A stretch of 41,365 bases of DNA from Rheinheimera texasensis DSM 17496 (lineage in GTDB: Bacteria > Pseudomonadota > Gammaproteobacteria > Enterobacterales > Alteromonadaceae): the NCBI RefSeq assembly GCF_000711985.1, contig NZ_KL544005.1, positions 1 through 41,365 of the forward strand, read 5' to 3'. The notes under the pieces are model-generated. The model was not told the DNA's origin. It made no database searches and saw only the letters and a program-made list of their open reading frames with translations. A program made the position numbers and the translations under genes. Positions 8,130 to 19,606 of the stretch are shown piece after piece (the first letter of the stretch is position 1; each line of letters opens with the position of its first letter).

Positions 8130-9332
8130 ATGCAAAGCCCGCTTAAAAGCCCGTTAAAAAGTTGTCTGCAAAAGCACTCCGCGCTGCTGTTGTTGCTATT
8201 CAGTGCTGCGTTGCCTGCTGCAGCCAGTACTTATTTCCCGCCAGCCGGCCAATGGGCTGAAGCGAAACCACAAAGTTTGCAGGTGAATGCCACTTTATTA
8301 CAGCAGGCGGTGGATTATGCCATTGTCAGCGAAAACAAAGCGCCGAAAGATCAGGCGATTGTGCAGGCCACCACTTTTGGTGCTAAAGAGCCCTATGACC
8401 AAATCATTGGCCCTATGAGTGTGCGCGCCGCTGCCAACGGCCTGATTGTGTATCGCGGCAAAATTATCGCGCGCTGGGGCGATGTCGATAAAGTCGATAT
8501 GACCCACAGCATCACCAAGACCTTTTTAACCACAGTGACCGGCCTTGCATGGCAGCAGGGGCTTATTCACAGTTTTAACGACAAAGTCGCGCCTTATATG
8601 CCCGCTGGCGTTGATTTGTATCAGGGCGAACATAACAGCCAAATCAGCTGGGAACACCTATTACGCCAAAGCAGCGACTGGCAAGGCACTTTGTGGGGCA
8701 AACCGGACTGGGCCGACCGGCCGGAAGGTAAAACACCGGCAGACTGGCCACAGCGGCCACTGCGTAAGCCTGGGACTTATTACAAATACAATGATGTGCG
8801 GATGAATCTGCTGGCACTGTCGACTTTATACGTTTGGCGCAAACCGCTGCCACAAGTACTCAACGAACAGATTATGCGGCCGATTGGCGCGTCATCGACC
8901 TGGCGCTGGGTTGGTTACGACAACAGCTGGGTTGAACTGGACGGCGAAAAGGTGCAGTCCGTGTCCGGCGGTGGTCACTGGGGCGGTGGCATGTTTATTA
9001 ACGCCTGGGATTTAGCGCGTTTTGGTTATCTGTTTTTGCGTGATGGCAACTGGAATGGGCAGCAGCTCGTAAGCCCCGGGTTTATTCAGCAGGCAAGCAC
9101 AGGTGGCCCGGCGAATGCGCAATACGGTTTTGCTAACTGGTTTTTAAATACTGATCAAAAAGCCTTACCCGCTGCGCCCGCCTCCGCCATCACCTTTGAA
9201 GGCGCTGGTCGCAATGTGATTTATCTGGATAAAGAACACGATTTGCTAATAGTCACGCGCTGGATTGGTAACGGCAAAGAACTGAATCAACTGGTAAGCA
9301 AAGTTCTGGCGGCCTTGCCGGCAACCAAATAA
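8130..9332 (+). CDS. Exported serine hydrolase, beta-lactamase/class C superfamily
   Basis: 400-residue periplasmic or secreted enzyme with a Pfam beta-lactamase-type fold. The signal peptide spans 1-32 (hydrophobic LLLLLFSAAL, cleavage near AAAS). Catalytic features: S127-I-T-K130 as the nucleophile SxxK; Y220-N-D in the YxN position; SGGGHWGGG near residue 285 in the place of KTG/HxG. The family includes esterases, DD-peptidases and amide hydrolases; class C antibiotic hydrolysis is not implied. The frame is open from 7995, but that would overlap the receptor terminator and put 45 non-signal-like residues in front. The ATG at 8130 has AGGAG eight bases upstream and starts a proper signal peptide. 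It sits downstream of the receptor, possibly processing a related substrate (inference). Confidence 0.85.
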   Translation: MQSPLKSPLKSCLQKHSALLLLLFSAALPAAASTYFPPAGQWAEAKPQSLQVNATLLQQAVDYAIVSENKAPKDQAIVQATTFGAKEPYDQIIGPMSVRAAANGLIVYRGKIIARWGDVDKVDMTHSITKTFLTTVTGLAWQQGLIHSFNDKVAPYMPAGVDLYQGEHNSQISWEHLLRQSSDWQGTLWGKPDWADRPEGKTPADWPQRPLRKPGTYYKYNDVRMNLLALSTLYVWRKPLPQVLNEQIMRPIGASSTWRWVGYDNSWVELDGEKVQSVSGGGHWGGGMFINAWDLARFGYLFLRDGNWNGQQLVSPGFIQQASTGGPANAQYGFANWFLNTDQKALPAAPASAITFEGAGRNVIYLDKEHDLLIVTRWIGNGKELNQLVSKVLAALPATK

Positions 9333-9368
9333 TCGCTGTTGATTGGCAAAAGCACAGTTTGCTGCCCT

Positions 9369-9421
9369 TTCAGGCCTTCGTGGCAGTTGTTGCCACAGGC
9401 CTGAATGCGTTATCCTAACGC
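9369..9421. promoter_or_regulatory. Hairpin and palindrome in the leuS upstream region
   Basis: A long stem is formed by TTCAGGCC (9369-9376) with GGCCTGAA (9398-9405), and inside it GTGGCA with TGCCAC (9380-9396). No T-run follows directly, so it is not a standard intrinsic terminator, though it may end serine-hydrolase transcripts. Immediately after comes a perfect palindrome GCGTTA-TCC-TAACGC (9407-9421) that contains a TATCCT -10-like hexamer (9411-9416). TTGTTG at 9387-9392 lies 18 bases upstream. This is the only candidate leuS promoter I can see. Confidence 0.4.
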
Positions 9422-9458
9422 CAAATTGCTTTTATTTTTTTGCCAATATCCCTCGTGA

Positions 9459-12112
<2,654 letters not shown>

Positions 12113-12113
<1 letters not shown>

Positions 12114-12598
12114 TGCGCGCCCTGCGCCTGCCTGCCCTGCTGTTACCGCTGCTGCTGAGCCTGCTGCTCAGCGGCTGCGGTTTTCAGCTGCGGGGTTCTT
12201 TGCCGCTGGAGAAATATCCGGCGGTTTACCTGCAAGGCGACAAGCACTCTGAGCTGTTGCAACAACTGGGGGCCCAGCTGGAGCGCAATCAGGTGAAGCT
12301 GCTGGATACTTCTGATGCTAAAGCCGCCATTTTTGTGTTGGATTCAGACAGCCTGCAGCGTCGCACCCTCTCGTTGTTCCCGAACGGCCAGGTGGCGGAA
12401 TACGAACTGATTTACAAGGTCAATTATCAGCTGGTGCTGCCGGGGCAAGAGCCCCGCCCTTACCAGATTGAACTGTACCGCGATTATCAGGACGACCCGT
12501 CCCGTGCACTGGCGAAATCCAAAGAGCTGGATCTGATGCTGACCGAACTGCGCTCACAGGCGGTCGCCCGGATTATCCGTCAATTCGGCCGGCTCTGA
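12113..12598 (+). CDS. lptE: LPS-assembly lipoprotein LptE
   Basis: Outer-membrane lipoprotein that plugs and assembles the LptD barrel, completing lipopolysaccharide delivery to the cell surface. The signal peptide is very Leu-rich and ends in LLSGC with lipidated Cys22, followed by GFQLRG, the family signature. 161 residues, shorter than E. coli LptE (193). The ATG shares its A with the leuS stop codon (TGATG), indicating translational coupling, the same neighbourhood as in E. coli (leuS-lptE-holA). Confidence 0.93.
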
Positions 12599-12601
12599 GC
12601 C

Positions 12602-13642
12602 ATGCTGAAACTCTATGCCAATCAACTGGGCGCCAGCTTAAAAAAGCAGCTGGCACCGGTTTATCTGGTATTTGGGGAAGAACCCTTACAAAAACTGGAA
12701 AGCCTCGATGAGATCCGCGCTGCGGCGCGCAATCAGGGTTTTACTGAGCGGCAAAGTTATCTGCTCGAAGCTCAGCTTGATTGGGACAGCCTGTTTGGTG
12801 AATTTAACAGTCTGTCGTTATTTTCCGACCGCAAGTTGATTGAACTCGACCTCGGCACCAGCAAAATTACCCCGGCCCAGCAAGACCAGCTAAAAAAAAT
12901 CCCGGCCATGCTGCATGCAGATGTTTGTCTGGTTTTGCATGCTGCGCGCAGCAGCGGCGAATTCAGCAAAACCAGCTGGTTCAAAACATTGTCTGAGCAA
13001 GGCGTGCAGGTGCAGTTTTACCCGCTCGATGACAATCAGTTTATGCGCTGGCTGAGAGAGCGCGCGCAGCAGCTTGGCCTCAAATTACAAACCGACGCGC
13101 TGCAGCTGTTACAGCACCACGCCGCCGGTAATTTACTGGCGGCGAGGCAGGAGCTGGAAAAACTGGCGCTGACAGCGCCGGGCCAGTGGCTCGATGGTGC
13201 TTTTTTACAGCAGTACCTCGCCGATCAGTCGCATTTTACCGTGTTTCAGCTGGTCGATGCGTTACTGGCAGGTCAGGGCGAAGAAGCGCTGCACCGGCTC
13301 GACCGGCTGTTGCAACAGGACACTGAGCCTGTGATCATCGCCTGGCAGCTGCAAAAAGAAGCCACCACTTTACTGGCGCTGCAACAAGCTGGTCAGGTCG
13401 GCGACGAGCAGTATAAAAAACACGGCATCTGGCCCAAACGCCAGCCGCTGTATCAACAGGCGCTGCTGCGGTTATCGCCAAACTGGCTGCATTTTTTATT
13501 GCAGGAACTGCAGGTATTTGACCGCAGTTTTAAATCCGGTCAGCTAAGCCATCCGGAAACTGCGCTGGCACATCTGGTGACTTTGTTTATCAAACCTGTG
13601 CCCAAAGTTTTTGCCTTGCAGCAGCTGGTTGCCGGAGATTAA
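12602..13642 (+). CDS. holA: DNA polymerase III delta subunit
   Basis: Delta subunit of the clamp loader, which opens the beta sliding clamp during replication. 346 residues against 343 in E. coli. The N-terminal domain begins with the typical PVYLVFGEEPLQKLESLDEI. The middle is AAA-like without a functional P-loop, as expected for delta. The C-terminal collar domain contains ALHRLDRLLQQ and the closing LSHPETALAHLV. Starts three bases after the lptE stop, and its own stop is three bases from the nadD start, so translation is probably coupled throughout. Confidence 0.95.
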   Translation: MLKLYANQLGASLKKQLAPVYLVFGEEPLQKLESLDEIRAAARNQGFTERQSYLLEAQLDWDSLFGEFNSLSLFSDRKLIELDLGTSKITPAQQDQLKKIPAMLHADVCLVLHAARSSGEFSKTSWFKTLSEQGVQVQFYPLDDNQFMRWLRERAQQLGLKLQTDALQLLQHHAAGNLLAARQELEKLALTAPGQWLDGAFLQQYLADQSHFTVFQLVDALLAGQGEEALHRLDRLLQQDTEPVIIAWQLQKEATTLLALQQAGQVGDEQYKKHGIWPKRQPLYQQALLRLSPNWLHFLLQELQVFDRSFKSGQLSHPETALAHLVTLFIKPVPKVFALQQLVAGD

Positions 13643-13645
13643 CCG

Positions 13646-14278
13646 GTGGCCCCTGCGACCCCCCTACTACGCGGCTTTTATGGTGGCACTTTTGACCCCA
13701 TCCACCAGGGCCATTTGCAATCGGCGCTTTATGTGCAGCAAGCATGCAAGCTTGATAGCCTCGACCTGTTGCCCTGTCATTTACCGCCGCACCGCGACTC
13801 GCCAAGCAGCAGCGCACACCGTGCTGAGATGGTTCGCTTAGCCATTGCACCTTATCCGCAGCTGCGGCTAAACCTGTTGGAACTTGAACGCGACACACCG
13901 TCTTACACCGTCGATACCCTGACTGAGCTGCGCCGGCAATATCCCTCAGACATTCTGTGTTTTGTCATCGGCATGGATTCTTTATGTTATTTCACCCGCT
14001 GGCACCGCTGGCCCGATATTCTGGTGCTCTGTCATCTGCTGGTATTGCAAAGACCCGGCTACAGCGCCGCTTCCGGTGATGCGCCTGGGCTTTTACAGCA
14101 ATTCGGCAGTCAGTCCGTAAGCGCTTTGCGTGCAGCAAAGCATGGCCACATTCTGCTGCTGCAAAACCCACCTGTAGATGTTTCCGCCACCGCAATCCGC
14201 AGCGGTTCCGCCCCTGCTTCACTGCAAATCTCCGATGTCCAGACCTATATCCAGCAGCATGGTCTTTATAGGGGCTGA
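13646..14278 (+). CDS. nadD: Nicotinate-nucleotide adenylyltransferase
   Basis: Transfers AMP from ATP to nicotinate mononucleotide, giving deamido-NAD in NAD biosynthesis. Nucleotidyltransferase Rossmann fold: GGTFDPIHQGH (13-23) contains the HxGH ATP-binding motif (H20, H23), and the C-terminal VSATAIRSG is the ISSTxIR element. 210 residues, normal length. The start codon is GTG, three bases after the holA stop; there is no better in-frame ATG before the HxGH motif. A 95-base gap with a probable promoter separates it from rsfS. Confidence 0.94.
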   Translation: MAPATPLLRGFYGGTFDPIHQGHLQSALYVQQACKLDSLDLLPCHLPPHRDSPSSSAHRAEMVRLAIAPYPQLRLNLLELERDTPSYTVDTLTELRRQYPSDILCFVIGMDSLCYFTRWHRWPDILVLCHLLVLQRPGYSAASGDAPGLLQQFGSQSVSALRAAKHGHILLLQNPPVDVSATAIRSGSAPASLQISDVQTYIQQHGLYRG

Positions 14279-14315
14279 AATCAGCGAAAATCCTTAGATT
14301 GGGCCTTTTCCGACT

Positions 14316-14344
14316 TTGGCTTGCGCGGCAGAAACTGTTAACAT
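14316..14344 (+). promoter_or_regulatory. Probable promoter of rsfS-rlmH-mrdA operon
   Basis: TTGGCT (14316-14321) and TAACAT (14339-14344) are separated by 17 bases, in the 95-base gap between nadD and rsfS. Each hexamer matches the sigma-70 consensus at four of six positions. Called from sequence only. Confidence 0.4.
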
Positions 14345-14373
14345 GTTGCGATTAAGATTGAAGGACCCGCCCA

Positions 14374-14694
14374 GTGCACAGCGAACAATTAGCCGCTTTT
14401 GTCGTCGATAAACTCGACGACATGAAAGGTCGTGACATCATCCAGCTCGATGTCAAAGGTAAATCCTCAGAAACCGAATTTATGGTGATTTGCTCCGGCA
14501 CATCCAACCGCCATACCCGTGCTGTCGCCGGGTATCTGATCAGCGAAGCGCGCAAAGCCGGTCTGCATATTATCGGTACCGAAGGCGATCGCAGTGCCGA
14601 ATGGGTGCTGATTGACCTAGGCGACGTGGTCGTCCACGTGATGCAGGAAGAAAGCCGGCAGTTTTATCAGCTGGAAAAGCTCTGGGCAGCCTGA
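14374..14694 (+). CDS. rsfS: Ribosomal silencing factor RsfS
   Basis: Binds ribosomal protein uL14 on the 50S subunit and blocks subunit joining when nutrients are scarce. 106 residues (E. coli 105). Typical elements: KGRDIIQLDV near 18-28, ICSGTSNRHTRAVA near 48-60, GDRSAEWVLIDLGDVVVHVM near 72-92, and the terminal YQLEKLW. The start codon is GTG with AAGGA about nine bases upstream. It leads a tightly packed set with rlmH, mrdA, mrdB and rlpA, as in E. coli. Confidence 0.95.
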   Translation: MHSEQLAAFVVDKLDDMKGRDIIQLDVKGKSSETEFMVICSGTSNRHTRAVAGYLISEARKAGLHIIGTEGDRSAEWVLIDLGDVVVHVMQEESRQFYQLEKLWAA

Positions 14695-14697
14695 ACC

Positions 14698-15168
14698 ATG
14701 AAACTGATTTTAATCGCAGTAGGCACCAAAATGCCGGGCTGGGTCAGCACCGGCTTTGAAGAATATGCCCGGCGCTTTCCGCGTGATATGCCGTTTGAAC
14801 TGATTGAAATTCCGGCCGGCAAACGCGGCAAAAACGCTGACATTAAACGCATTCTGGATATCGAAGGCGAAAAAATGCTGGCCGCTGTGCCCAAAGGCGC
14901 CCGCATCATCACACTGGAAGTCGAAGGCGGCAACTGGTCCAGCCCGCAACTGTCGCAAAAACTGGTGCAGTGGCAACTGGATGGCCGCGACGTCTGTTTG
15001 TTAGTCGGCGGGCCTGAAGGGCTGGCGCCGGCCTGTATCGCTGCCAGCGAGGGCAAATGGTCGTTGTCAGCGTTAACCTTACCGCATCCGCTGGTGCGCG
15101 TGGTGCTGGCTGAAAGCCTGTACCGCGCCTGGAGTATCAGTACTAACCATCCTTATCATCGCGAGTAA
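14698..15168 (+). CDS. rlmH: 23S rRNA pseudouridine-1915 N3-methyltransferase
   Basis: SPOUT-fold methyltransferase that methylates pseudouridine 1915 in helix 69 of 23S rRNA on assembled 70S ribosomes. 156 residues (E. coli 155). The S-adenosylmethionine pocket is visible as LLVGGPEGL (about 101-109), and the C-terminal [14 protein letters not shown] is diagnostic. Starts three bases after the rsfS stop; the mrdA ATG follows its stop by three bases. Confidence 0.97.
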   Translation: MKLILIAVGTKMPGWVSTGFEEYARRFPRDMPFELIEIPAGKRGKNADIKRILDIEGEKMLAAVPKGARIITLEVEGGNWSSPQLSQKLVQWQLDGRDVCLLVGGPEGLAPACIAASEGKWSLSALTLPHPLVRVVLAESLYRAWSISTNHPYHRE

Positions 15169-15171
15169 CGG

Positions 15172-17397
15172 ATGCAAAAACGCCGTATTGCCATTGCTGA
15201 TGTTGCTTTTGAAACCCTGCTGTTTAATCGCCGGGCGCTGATTGCTTTTGGTTTTATTCTGCTGTGCTTTGGCATTCTGATCGCCAACTTGTATAACCTG
15301 CAAGTGCTGCGTTACGAGGAATACTCGACCCGTGCCGACGGTAACCGCATCAAGCTGGTACCCTTATCGCCGAATCGCGGCATGATTTTCGACCGGCGCG
15401 GCACTTTATTGGCAGAAAATGCGCCGGTGCACTCGGTCGAACTGGTGCCGGAGCAAGTGCCGGATCTGCAGGCTGCAGTCGAACAAATCGCAGCGATTAT
15501 CGAGATCACACCAGAGCAAAAAGCGGACTTTTTCAAAGAAGTCAAAGCACAGCGCCGTTTTAAAAGTATTGCACTGAAAGAACTGCTGACCGAGCAGGAA
15601 GTCGCACGTCTGGCGGTGCATTTGCATCATCTCAAAGGCGTGACCTTAGAAGCGCGCTTAACCCGGCATTATCCTTACGGCGATTTGCTGACGCATGGCC
15701 TGGGTTACATCGGCAAAATCAACGATAAAGAATTTAAGCAGATTGAAGAAAACGGCCAGAGCCCGAACTACGCAGCTACCCGCGATATCGGCAAAATCGG
15801 TATCGAAAAATATTATGAGGCCCAGCTACACGGCACTGTTGGCTTTCAGGAAGTGGAAGTTAACAACCGCGGCCGGGTGATCCGCACACTACGCGAACAA
15901 CCAGCCGTTTCCGGTGACGATTTATATCTGACGCTGGATTTAGGCCTGCAATTAAAAGCGCAGGAAGCTCTGGGGGAAAACCGTGGCGCTATTGTCGCAC
16001 TGGACCCGCGCACCGGTGGCATTCTGGCGTTTTATTCCAACCCCTCGTATGACCCGAATTTATTTGTCCATGGCATCAGTGGCAAAGACTATCGCATGTT
16101 GCTGAATTCACCGGATCGGCCTTTGGTGAACCGGATGACCCAAGGCGTGTACCCGCCAGCCTCGACCGTGAAACCGCTGATGGCGGTCGCAGGCCTCGAA
16201 GCCGGGATTGTCACTGAGCACACCCGGGTGCCGGACCCTGGCTTTTACCGCTTGCCCAAAGTCAGCCGGCCCTGGCGCGACCATTTCAAATATGGCCATG
16301 GTTATGTTGATGTTTATACCGGCATCATCAAAAGCTGCGACACTTATTTCTATGATTTAGCGTACAAAATGGGCGTTGATCGCATTTCTGATTTTATGCA
16401 GAAAGCCGGCTTCGGCCATCTGTCCGGCATCGATATTGGAGAAGAAACGTCAGGCCTGATGCCAAGCCGTGAGTGGAAAAAAGTCCGGCGCAAACAAAAC
16501 TGGGGACCAGGGGACACCATCAATATCGGCATCGGTCAGGGCTACTGGCAATCCACCCCACTGCAAATTGCACTGACCACCGCCACCTTGATTAACGACG
16601 GCGCCCGCATCACACCGCGCCTTGGTGAGAGTTTTCGCAATAAAGAGCAGCAAACCTCGCTGTTACAACCCAAAGAGCAGGTGATCGAAGTCGTTAATCC
16701 ACAAAACTGGGCCATTGCACGCGAAGCTATGTATCGCACCGCACATCAGGAAGGCGGTACCGCACGCGGCGCTTTTATCGGTGTGCCCTACACCGTTGGC
16801 GGTAAAACCGGCACCGCCCAGGTAATCAATATTGCCGCCGGCGCCAAATACAAAGCGACTAACATCAGTGAGCGCCATCGCGATAACGCCTTGTTTGTTG
16901 GTTATGCGCCGCACGACAAGCCGGAAATTGTAATCTCAGTCATCGTTGAAAACGTCGCCAGTGGCGGCGGTGGTACCAACGCTGCACCGGTTGCACGCCA
17001 GCTGATGGATTATTATTTCTCGCCGCAGTATGACGCGCCGCAACTGCCGGACCGCGCCACAGTACAAAAAATTCAGGCCGAACGTGCAGCAGCCATGCTT
17101 GCACGTGAACAACGTTACGCTGAAGAAGCGGCGCGGGAAAAAGCTGCCAAAGCTCTGGCTGCGCAAAAAGCCAGCCAGAACAAAGCCGACACCAATTCAG
17201 GCCCGGCACCGGCAAACGTTGAAACAAACACCGACAATGTGCCGGCCCGCAGCCAGCCGCAAAACGCCGCTCCGGTCATTCCAACCCCTGAACCTGAAAA
17301 CCTGCCGGCACCACAGCTGGACGAGGAAGGTCAGCAGCAAGGCCAGCAACAAAACGGCAATAACGCAACGGGCACGAACAGCGGAGGCCGCCAATGA
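15172..17397 (+). CDS. mrdA: Penicillin-binding protein 2 with long C-terminal tail
   Basis: Essential transpeptidase of the elongasome, partnered with RodA. Domains: cytoplasmic start, single membrane anchor (about 20-42), pedestal domain, transpeptidase. Active-site motifs: S331-T-V-K334, S388-C-D390 in the SxN position, K545-T-G547. At 741 residues it is about 110 longer than the E. coli enzyme (633). The excess is a C-terminal tail: a charged Ala/Glu/Arg helix (roughly 625-665) and then a Pro/Gln/Asn-rich low-complexity stretch (666-741). The tail would lie in the periplasm. Its last codons overlap the RodA start by four bases (ATGA). Confidence 0.95.
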   Translation: MQKRRIAIADVAFETLLFNRRALIAFGFILLCFGILIANLYNLQVLRYEEYSTRADGNRIKLVPLSPNRGMIFDRRGTLLAENAPVHSVELVPEQVPDLQAAVEQIAAIIEITPEQKADFFKEVKAQRRFKSIALKELLTEQEVARLAVHLHHLKGVTLEARLTRHYPYGDLLTHGLGYIGKINDKEFKQIEENGQSPNYAATRDIGKIGIEKYYEAQLHGTVGFQEVEVNNRGRVIRTLREQPAVSGDDLYLTLDLGLQLKAQEALGENRGAIVALDPRTGGILAFYSNPSYDPNLFVHGISGKDYRMLLNSPDRPLVNRMTQGVYPPASTVKPLMAVAGLEAGIVTEHTRVPDPGFYRLPKVSRPWRDHFKYGHGYVDVYTGIIKSCDTYFYDLAYKMGVDRISDFMQKAGFGHLSGIDIGEETSGLMPSREWKKVRRKQNWGPGDTINIGIGQGYWQSTPLQIALTTATLINDGARITPRLGESFRNKEQQTSLLQPKEQVIEVVNPQNWAIAREAMYRTAHQEGGTARGAFIGVPYTVGGKTGTAQVINIAAGAKYKATNISERHRDNALFVGYAPHDKPEIVISVIVENVASGGGGTNAAPVARQLMDYYFSPQYDAPQLPDRATVQKIQAERAAAMLAREQRYAEEAAREKAAKALAAQKASQNKADTNSGPAPANVETNTDNVPARSQPQNAAPVIPTPEPENLPAPQLDEEGQQQGQQQNGNNATGTNSGGRQ

Positions 17398-18509
17398 ACA
17401 GCTTTATGGAAAACACCCAGCATCGTCTGCAACGCTGGCATATCGATTTGCCGTTGTTGATTGGTTTACTGGTCGCGACCGTACTCGGACTGGCCACACT
17501 ATATAGTGCCGATGGCCAGGATTTAATTAAACTGGAACAACAAACAGCCCGGCTTGGTTTTGCCCTCATCGTGATGTTTGGCCTTGCCCAGGTCAATCCC
17601 AAAACTTATCAGCACTGGTCTGTGCCATTGTACGGCTTTGGCGTGGTGATGCTGGTACTGGTTGAACTGTTCGGTTATACCGCGAAAGGCTCAACCCGCT
17701 GGCTGGACCTCGGCTTTACCAAGTTTCAACCGTCAGAAGTAATGAAACTGGCGGTACCGATGGCAGTGGCCTGGTACATGGGCAACCAGGCTATTCCGCC
17801 ACGCATCCGCGATATTTTAATCGGCTTTGCCATCTGTCTGGTGCCCACGTTATTGATTGCCAAACAGCCCGATCTCGGTACTTCCATTCTGGTTTGTGTC
17901 GCCGGGGTTTTTGTGATTTTTTTCAGTGGCATGAGCTGGAAAATCATCGGCGTGATCGCGGCTCTAATCGCCGGTTTTATTCCGATATTGTGGAACTTCC
18001 TGATGCATGATTACCAGCGTCAGCGCGTGCTCACACTGCTGGACGAAGAACGGGACCCACTCGGCAAAGGCTTTCAAATCATTCAGTCAAAAATCGCCAT
18101 CGGTTCCGGTGGTATCGAAGGCAAAGGCTGGTTACATGGCACTCAGTCGCAGCTGGAATTTTTGCCGGAACGCCATACCGATTTTATTTTTGCCGTGTAT
18201 TCCGAAGAATTTGGTCTGATGGGCGTGTTGGCGCTGCTGGGGATTTATCTGTTTATTCTGGGGCGTGGCCTTATCATTGCCAGCCAGGCGCAGGACAATT
18301 ACAGCAAATTCCTCGCCGGCAGTATCACGCTGACGTTTTTTGTCTATGTGTTTGTTAATATCGGCATGGTATCTGGTATCCTGCCGGTAGTTGGCGTGCC
18401 ATTGCCACTTATCAGTTACGGTGGCACCTCGTTGGTGACCTTATTAGCCGGCTTTGGCATTCTGATGTCGATCAGTACCCACAAACGGATGTTAGCAAAA
18501 CAATCATGA
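17394..18509 (+). CDS. mrdB: Rod-shape SEDS glycosyltransferase RodA
   Basis: Polytopic inner-membrane SEDS protein that polymerises lipid II into glycan strands for cell elongation, with PBP2 as partner. 371 residues (E. coli 370), about ten membrane helices. Diagnostic segments are STRWLDLGFTKFQPSEVMKLA near 100-120, the loop GTQSQLEFLPERHTDFIFAV containing the conserved Asp, and GGTSLVTLLAGFGILMS near the end. The ATG overlaps the mrdA stop and its own stop overlaps the rlpA ATG, each by four bases. Confidence 0.96.
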   Translation: MNSFMENTQHRLQRWHIDLPLLIGLLVATVLGLATLYSADGQDLIKLEQQTARLGFALIVMFGLAQVNPKTYQHWSVPLYGFGVVMLVLVELFGYTAKGSTRWLDLGFTKFQPSEVMKLAVPMAVAWYMGNQAIPPRIRDILIGFAICLVPTLLIAKQPDLGTSILVCVAGVFVIFFSGMSWKIIGVIAALIAGFIPILWNFLMHDYQRQRVLTLLDEERDPLGKGFQIIQSKIAIGSGGIEGKGWLHGTQSQLEFLPERHTDFIFAVYSEEFGLMGVLALLGIYLFILGRGLIIASQAQDNYSKFLAGSITLTFFVYVFVNIGMVSGILPVVGVPLPLISYGGTSLVTLLAGFGILMSISTHKRMLAKQS

Positions 18510-19561
18510 AGCACAGCGCCCGAATTTTTCATCTCCCTTGCTCCGGCAAAACAGTTTCCGTTATCGCTCTTGCCGTTTTTCTTGCTGCCTGCTCCAGCGC
18601 GCCGGAATCGACCGACAGTGGGCTGCGCGACAATATGGACCCAAACGCCGGCCGTTATTCGCAGGATAAAGACAGTATTCCGCTGCGCCTGCCGACCGAA
18701 GACGAATTACGCGACCCGGAACCAACCGTTGAAGCGCTGAGTCGCGGTGGCAACAAACCTTATAACATCTATGGCGTGAATTACTCGCCACGTACCGACA
18801 TCCTGCAGTATGAAGAAGAAGGCATCGCGTCCTGGTACGGCAGCAAGTTTCACGGCCATCTGACTTCAAACGGCGAAGTGTACAATGTGTTTTCGATGAC
18901 AGCGGCGCATAAAACATTGCCTCTGCCCTCTTATGTGCGGGTAACGAATCTGGATAACTACCGCACCGCGATAGTGCGGGTTAATGACCGCGGCCCTTTC
19001 CACGACAACCGTATTATCGATTTGTCTTACTCTGCGGCTTACAAACTGGGTATTTTCCCGGGCGGCACAGGCCGGGTGAAGCTGGAATTGATTTCATCAC
19101 CGGCGATGGCATCGCAGGAAAGTTTTGCCACCCCTATCGCCAAACTGCCAGACATTCCTTATCAGCCGGTGACTCCAAGCGAACGCCCAAGCCGCAGCAG
19201 CACTGCATTTGTCGAACGGCCTTATGTGCCAGCTGCCGCAGTGCCTGCCACTGCGCCGGCCCGTGTGAACACAGCACCTTCAGCACCCGCACGTCCGGCC
19301 ACTGCACCGCAACTGGCCAGTAGCAGCAGTGCCGATGGCTGTTTTATCCAGCTAATTGCCAGCAGCGATAAAGCGAAAGTGCAGCGTTTAGGGAACGAAT
19401 TACAACAGCAATTGTCCGTACCTACAGCGATTGAAAGTGCCAACGGCTTATTCCGGCTGCTGGCGGGCCCATTACAGGGCAATGCGCAGCATGTGCTTGA
19501 CACAGTGCGTTCCGGTGAATATCCGCAGGCATATTTCACCAATAAGAGTTTATGTGGCTGA
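18506..19561 (+). CDS. rlpA: Septal-ring lipoprotein RlpA (DPBB + SPOR), D-to-N at a key site
   Basis: Outer-membrane lipoprotein; in Pseudomonas aeruginosa it is a lytic transglycosylase acting on peptide-free glycan at the septum. Lipobox LAAC with Cys29; double-psi beta-barrel at about 108-195 (ASWYGSKFHG ... VRVNDRGPF); Ala/Pro linker; C-terminal SPOR domain (about 275-350) for binding denuded glycan. By alignment offset of four, the P. aeruginosa residues E120, D123 and H131 correspond to E124, N127 and H135 here, so the Asp is Asn (GEVYN). Catalytic activity may be altered or lost, as it is reported lacking in E. coli RlpA. 351 residues. Overlaps RodA by four bases. Confidence 0.94.
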   Translation: MKHSARIFHLPCSGKTVSVIALAVFLAACSSAPESTDSGLRDNMDPNAGRYSQDKDSIPLRLPTEDELRDPEPTVEALSRGGNKPYNIYGVNYSPRTDILQYEEEGIASWYGSKFHGHLTSNGEVYNVFSMTAAHKTLPLPSYVRVTNLDNYRTAIVRVNDRGPFHDNRIIDLSYSAAYKLGIFPGGTGRVKLELISSPAMASQESFATPIAKLPDIPYQPVTPSERPSRSSTAFVERPYVPAAAVPATAPARVNTAPSAPARPATAPQLASSSSADGCFIQLIASSDKAKVQRLGNELQQQLSVPTAIESANGLFRLLAGPLQGNAQHVLDTVRSGEYPQAYFTNKSLCG

Positions 19562-19606
19562 AAAGCCCAATCCAATTAATCTGTTAGCACAATAAGAAAG
19601 AGTCTC

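Noticed and set aside
17030-17506. 158-codon open frame overlapping mrdA and mrdB in another frame
   Set aside because: It lies within two well-supported genes, has no ribosome-binding site and encodes a basic, low-complexity product typical of shadow frames.
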